Source of the DNA: Gammaproteobacteria bacterium
Lineage (GTDB): Bacteria; Pseudomonadota; Gammaproteobacteria; Pseudomonadales; Azotimanducaceae
Direction: 5' to 3'
Assembly: GCA_028821035.1 (NCBI GenBank)
Contig: JAPPHP010000092.1
Span: 1-8,942 of the forward strand
DNA: 8,942 nt
Below, one piece after another: positions 6,635 through 8,942 of the stretch (positions are counted from its first letter, which is position 1; the number at the start of each line of letters is the position of its first letter). A program made the translations under genes and the position numbers. The notes below the pieces were generated by a model. It ran no database searches. It was not told where the DNA came from and was given only the letters and a program-made list of their open reading frames with translations.

Positions 6635-7834
6635 ATGCTGAACCTGTCGATTCCAGACAGCGTCGCGCCGTTGCGCGCCCAGGTGCTCGACTTCATCGAG
6701 AAGGAGATATACCCCATCGAGAACGACCTGTACGACGAGACGCCGGAGCGGCGGCGCAGCCTGACGCGGGGGTTGATGGACAAGGCGAAGGCCGGGGGAC
6801 TGTGGGCGCTCGGCCACCCCGAGGAGATCGGCGGCGGCGGGCTGCCCTTCATGGACTACGTATTCATCAACGAGGTCATCGGGCGTTCGCCCATGGCAAC
6901 GGTGGCGCTCGGCACGCACTCGCTGCAGGACTCGATCATGCTGCACATGTATGCGAGCGACGAGTGGCGCGAGAAGTACCTGGGGCCGCTGGTGGCCGGA
7001 GAGGTGTTTCCGAGCTTCGGCATGACGGAGCCGGAGGTCGCGAGTTCCGACCCGACCCAACTGCAGACGCGAGCCGCCCTCGACGGCGACGAGTGGGTCA
7101 TCAACGGCCGCAAGTGGTTCACCTCCGGGGCCGGCACCGCCGCCTACACGACGGCGATGGTGCGCACGGAGCCCGACGACACGCCGGCGCACTCCGCCTT
7201 CTCGATGATCGTCGTGCCGACGGATACGCCGGGCTACGACATCGTCCGCGACGTCAAGGTCATGGGGCAGTACGACGGCCACTACGAGGTCGCCTACAAC
7301 GACGTGCGCGTGCCGAAGGACAACCTGCTCGGACCGCGCGGGCAGGGGTTCAAGATCGCCCAGCACCGGCTCGGTCCGGGCCGCATCTTCCACTGCATGC
7401 GCTGGCTCGGACAGGCGCAGCGCGCCTTCGACCTGATGTGCGAGCGGGCCAACACGCGGGTCGCCTTCGGCAAGACCTTGGGCCAGCACCAGCAGATCCA
7501 GAAGTTCATCTTTGACACGGCCTGCGAGATCCAGGCGAGCCGTCTGCTGACGCTCCACGCGGCGCAGAAGATCGACCAGGGCGACGAGGCGCGCGTCGAG
7601 ATCGGCCTCATCAAGGTCTACGGCGCCACGATGCTGCACAATGCCATCGACCGTGCGATCCAGGTGCATGGCGCCAAGGGCGTCACCGAAGACACGCCGC
7701 TCGAGCGGATGTATCGCCACGCGCGTTTCGCGCGCATCTACGATGGCGCCGACGAGGTGCACGTGCAGACGACGGCGCGCCGCATCCTGCGCTTCTACGG
7801 GGAGGGAGGCAGCTTCGACTTCGGGACCCGCTGA
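6635..7834 (+). CDS. Acyl-CoA dehydrogenase, ACAD10/11-like
   Basis: The product has 399 residues from ATG 6635 to TGA 7832-7834, full length for the family. The fold order is complete: an N-terminal helical domain; a middle beta-domain with the FAD-contacting FGMTEPEVASSD (128-139) and GRKWFTSGAGT (158-168); and a C-terminal helical domain with CMRWLGQAQRAFDLM (254-268), RVAFGKTLGQHQQIQKF (275-291) and the nucleotide-contacting QVHGAKGVTED (343-353). The usual catalytic Glu of the IYEGT motif is replaced by Asp370 in RIYDGADEVHVQ. Asp at this place is characteristic of the ACAD10/11-type branch, so the enzyme is probably active. It should oxidise an acyl-CoA at C2-C3 and pass electrons to ETF; chain length is unknown. 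It heads a likely operon with the hydrolase and the ABC ATPase. Confidence 0.94.
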   Translation: MLNLSIPDSVAPLRAQVLDFIEKEIYPIENDLYDETPERRRSLTRGLMDKAKAGGLWALGHPEEIGGGGLPFMDYVFINEVIGRSPMATVALGTHSLQDSIMLHMYASDEWREKYLGPLVAGEVFPSFGMTEPEVASSDPTQLQTRAALDGDEWVINGRKWFTSGAGTAAYTTAMVRTEPDDTPAHSAFSMIVVPTDTPGYDIVRDVKVMGQYDGHYEVAYNDVRVPKDNLLGPRGQGFKIAQHRLGPGRIFHCMRWLGQAQRAFDLMCERANTRVAFGKTLGQHQQIQKFIFDTACEIQASRLLTLHAAQKIDQGDEARVEIGLIKVYGATMLHNAIDRAIQVHGAKGVTEDTPLERMYRHARFARIYDGADEVHVQTTARRILRFYGEGGSFDFGTR

Positions 7835-7870
7835 GCATCCGCCGGCCCGGGGCGGACGGAGGGACGAGGG

Positions 7871-7957
7871 ATGATCGAGCTGAATTCTCGACGTCCAGAC
7901 CGGGGACGGGGGATGAACTCGTTCATCGCCTGCTTGGGGATGGGGGGCATCCAATGA
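7871..7957 (+). CDS. Candidate 28-residue leader ORF translationally coupled to the hydrolase
   Basis: ATG 7871 is preceded by GGAGGG at 7858-7863 with ideal 7-nt spacing. The frame runs 28 codons and stops at TGA 7955-7957, overlapping the hydrolase start as ATGA. The peptide begins MIELNSRRPDRGRG, with a more hydrophobic end, NSFIACLGMGGIQ. I recognise no family and see no run of regulatory codons. The strong site and the ATGA overlap argue for real translation, feeding ribosomes into the hydrolase start. It may instead be a chance frame in a purine-rich spacer. Confidence 0.4.
   Translation: MIELNSRRPDRGRGMNSFIACLGMGGIQ
7912..7927. repeat. Short dyad-symmetric site upstream of the hydrolase
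   Basis: GATGAAC TC GTTCATC is a perfect 7-bp inverted repeat with a 2-bp centre, ending 26 bp before the hydrolase ATG and lying inside the leader ORF. The centre is too short for an RNA hairpin loop, so if functional it is a protein-binding dyad. A site of this size could arise by chance in 9 kb. Confidence 0.3.
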
Positions 7958-8661
7958 GCTGGGGAGCAGAACGCGCCGCCCGGGGCGTGGTGGAGCGGGA
8001 TTTCGCGATCGAGGCCGACAGCGGCCGTGTCCCGGGCGTGTTCTGGAGCCCGGAGGGGACGGATGCGCTCCGGGGGCTCGTGATGCTGGGTCATGGAGGC
8101 GGCGCCGACAAGCGCGCGCCGTACCTGCTGGCGGTCGCCCGGTGGCTCGTGCGCAACCATGGCATCGGCGCATTCGCGATCGACGGTCCGGGCCACGGGG
8201 AACGCATCGCGCCGGGCGCGGAAGTCGACTTCGAAGCGGCATGGGGTTCGCCGGACGCGACCGACAGCGTCATCGCGGACTGGCGCAGCGCGCTCGACTT
8301 CGTCCGCGGATCGGCGGGAGACGCGCCGCTCGGCTACTGGGGCCTGTCCATGGGCACGATGATGGGCCTGCCGCTCGTCGCCGCCCTCGAAGAGGTGCGG
8401 GTCGCCCTGCTCGGCCTCATGGGGCTCTGGGGCCCGAACGCGGATCGCCTTGCGGCCGACGCGCCGCGCCTCAAGTGCCCCGTGCGGTTCCTCGTGCAGT
8501 GGGACGACGAGATCGTACCGCGGGACCGGGCGCTCGAGCTCTTCACGTGCATCGGCAGTGAGCACAAGACCCTGCACGGCAACCCCGGACTGCACGTCGC
8601 GGTTCCCCCCGGGGAGATGCGCGACTCCACCGTGTTCCTGGCGCGGCGCCTCGGGTCGTGA
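7954..8661 (+). CDS. Alpha/beta hydrolase, dienelactone hydrolase/esterase-like
   Basis: The product has 235 residues from ATG 7954, with GGGGGG at 7942-7947 (6-nt spacing), to TGA 8659-8661. The fold signatures are in order: an oxyanion-hole loop LGHGGGADK (45-53); the strand and turn AIDGPGHGE (75-83); the nucleophile elbow GLSMG with Ser132; the acid Asp185 in WDDEIVP; and a late His, most likely H214 in NPGLHVA. The expected reaction is hydrolysis of an ester, thioester, lactone or amide; the substrate cannot be told. No signal peptide is visible, so it is cytoplasmic. It sits between an acyl-CoA dehydrogenase and an Opp/Dpp-type importer ATPase, which suggests it trims an imported or activated compound. 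Confidence 0.88.
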   Translation: MSWGAERAARGVVERDFAIEADSGRVPGVFWSPEGTDALRGLVMLGHGGGADKRAPYLLAVARWLVRNHGIGAFAIDGPGHGERIAPGAEVDFEAAWGSPDATDSVIADWRSALDFVRGSAGDAPLGYWGLSMGTMMGLPLVAALEEVRVALLGLMGLWGPNADRLAADAPRLKCPVRFLVQWDDEIVPRDRALELFTCIGSEHKTLHGNPGLHVAVPPGEMRDSTVFLARRLGS

Positions 8662-8703
8662 ACTCGTTACGCATGGCGCCCTGAAGCTCCTTGAGGCTGC
8701 CGC

Positions 8704-8942
8704 GTGGCTGAACGACTGCTGGAAGTCAGCGACCTGCACGTCCGCTTCGGGGATGTCGCGGCGGTTCGCGGTGTGTCCTTCGGCATCGAGGCCGGCGAGA
8801 CCGTCGCCCTCGTCGGCGAGTCCGGTTCCGGCAAATCGGTCACGGCGCTCTCGATCCTCCAACTGTTGCCCTATCCCCTGGCCAGCCACCCCGCGGGCAG
8901 CGTGCTCGTCCACGGCGAGGAGATGATCGGCGCGGACCAGGC
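8704..8942 (+). CDS. ABC transporter ATPase, Opp/Dpp (peptide/nickel) type, 3' end outside window
   Basis: The visible part is 79 codons, from GTG 8704 (GAGG at 8693-8696, 7-nt spacing) to the window edge. It reads LLEVSDLHVRFGDVAAVRGV, then SFGIEAGETVALVGESGSGKS. Walker A is GESGSGKS (38-45, K44), and the SVTALSILQLLP that follows is the hallmark of the DppD/OppD/GsiA branch. These subunits power import of dipeptides, oligopeptides, nickel or glutathione with a partner ATPase and two permeases, presumably encoded further right. The length cannot be known, so a single-domain DppD form and a double GsiA-like form are both possible. The gene starts 42 bp after the hydrolase stop and is likely part of the same operon. 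Confidence 0.88.
   Translation, partial: MAERLLEVSDLHVRFGDVAAVRGVSFGIEAGETVALVGESGSGKSVTALSILQLLPYPLASHPAGSVLVHGEEMIGADQ

Noticed and set aside
6386..8242. A 618-codon open frame on the minus strand
   Set aside because: It is fully antisense to the acyl-CoA dehydrogenase and hydrolase. Its translation is a mirror of GC-rich codon bias, with no recognisable domain.
7914..8668. TGAACTCGTT occurring at both ends of the hydrolase gene (7914-7923 and 8659-8668)
   Set aside because: Shared 10-mers are expected many times by chance in a 9-kb window, and the flanking bases do not match.

Overview
The window reads as GC-rich chromosomal DNA from a Gram-negative bacterium, most likely a Pseudomonadota (Proteobacteria) member. 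The evidence is strong G/C third-position bias in most genes, an outer-membrane efflux lipoprotein, and a mix of ABC uptake, TfdA/TauD oxygenase and acyl-CoA dehydrogenase genes typical of heterotrophic alpha- or gammaproteobacteria. I cannot name a genus. No rRNA, tRNA, CRISPR array or insertion sequence is visible.

Left part (1-2313, + strand): the end of a polyamine-type ABC uptake operon. It holds a periplasmic binding protein cut by the window edge, then a PotB-like permease. The second permease (PotC-like) usually found next is not there. The operon meets a convergent gene, an outer-membrane efflux lipoprotein of the NodT/OprM type (2380-3918, - strand), which has no periplasmic adaptor or RND pump beside it on the visible side.

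Middle part (4083-6634): a TauD/TfdA-family Fe(II)/2-oxoglutarate dioxygenase diverges from the efflux gene. It is followed by a solitary AAA_14 + DUF4143 ATPase that has a PD-(D/E)XK-like nuclease signature at its C-terminus. This ATPase has less GC-biased codons than its neighbours. A striking operator-like repeat (one long inverted repeat plus an extra direct half-site) lies directly in front of its start. On the other side is a 317-bp gap with a hairpin and what looks like the C-terminal remnant of an antitoxin-like gene on the - strand. Together this resembles a small, partly decayed accessory insertion.

Right part (6635-8942, + strand): a probable operon. It starts with an ACAD10/11-like acyl-CoA dehydrogenase that has its own promoter and ribosome binding site. 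Next come a candidate 28-codon leader ORF overlapping the next start by ATGA, an alpha/beta hydrolase, and the first 79 codons of an Opp/Dpp-type ABC ATPase that runs off the window. The set suggests uptake plus hydrolysis and oxidation of an acyl-type or peptide-like substrate, but the substrate cannot be read from the sequence.

Most of the window is ordinary metabolism and transport. The part most worth a second look is the ATPase with its repeat-rich control region and the truncated antitoxin-like neighbour.
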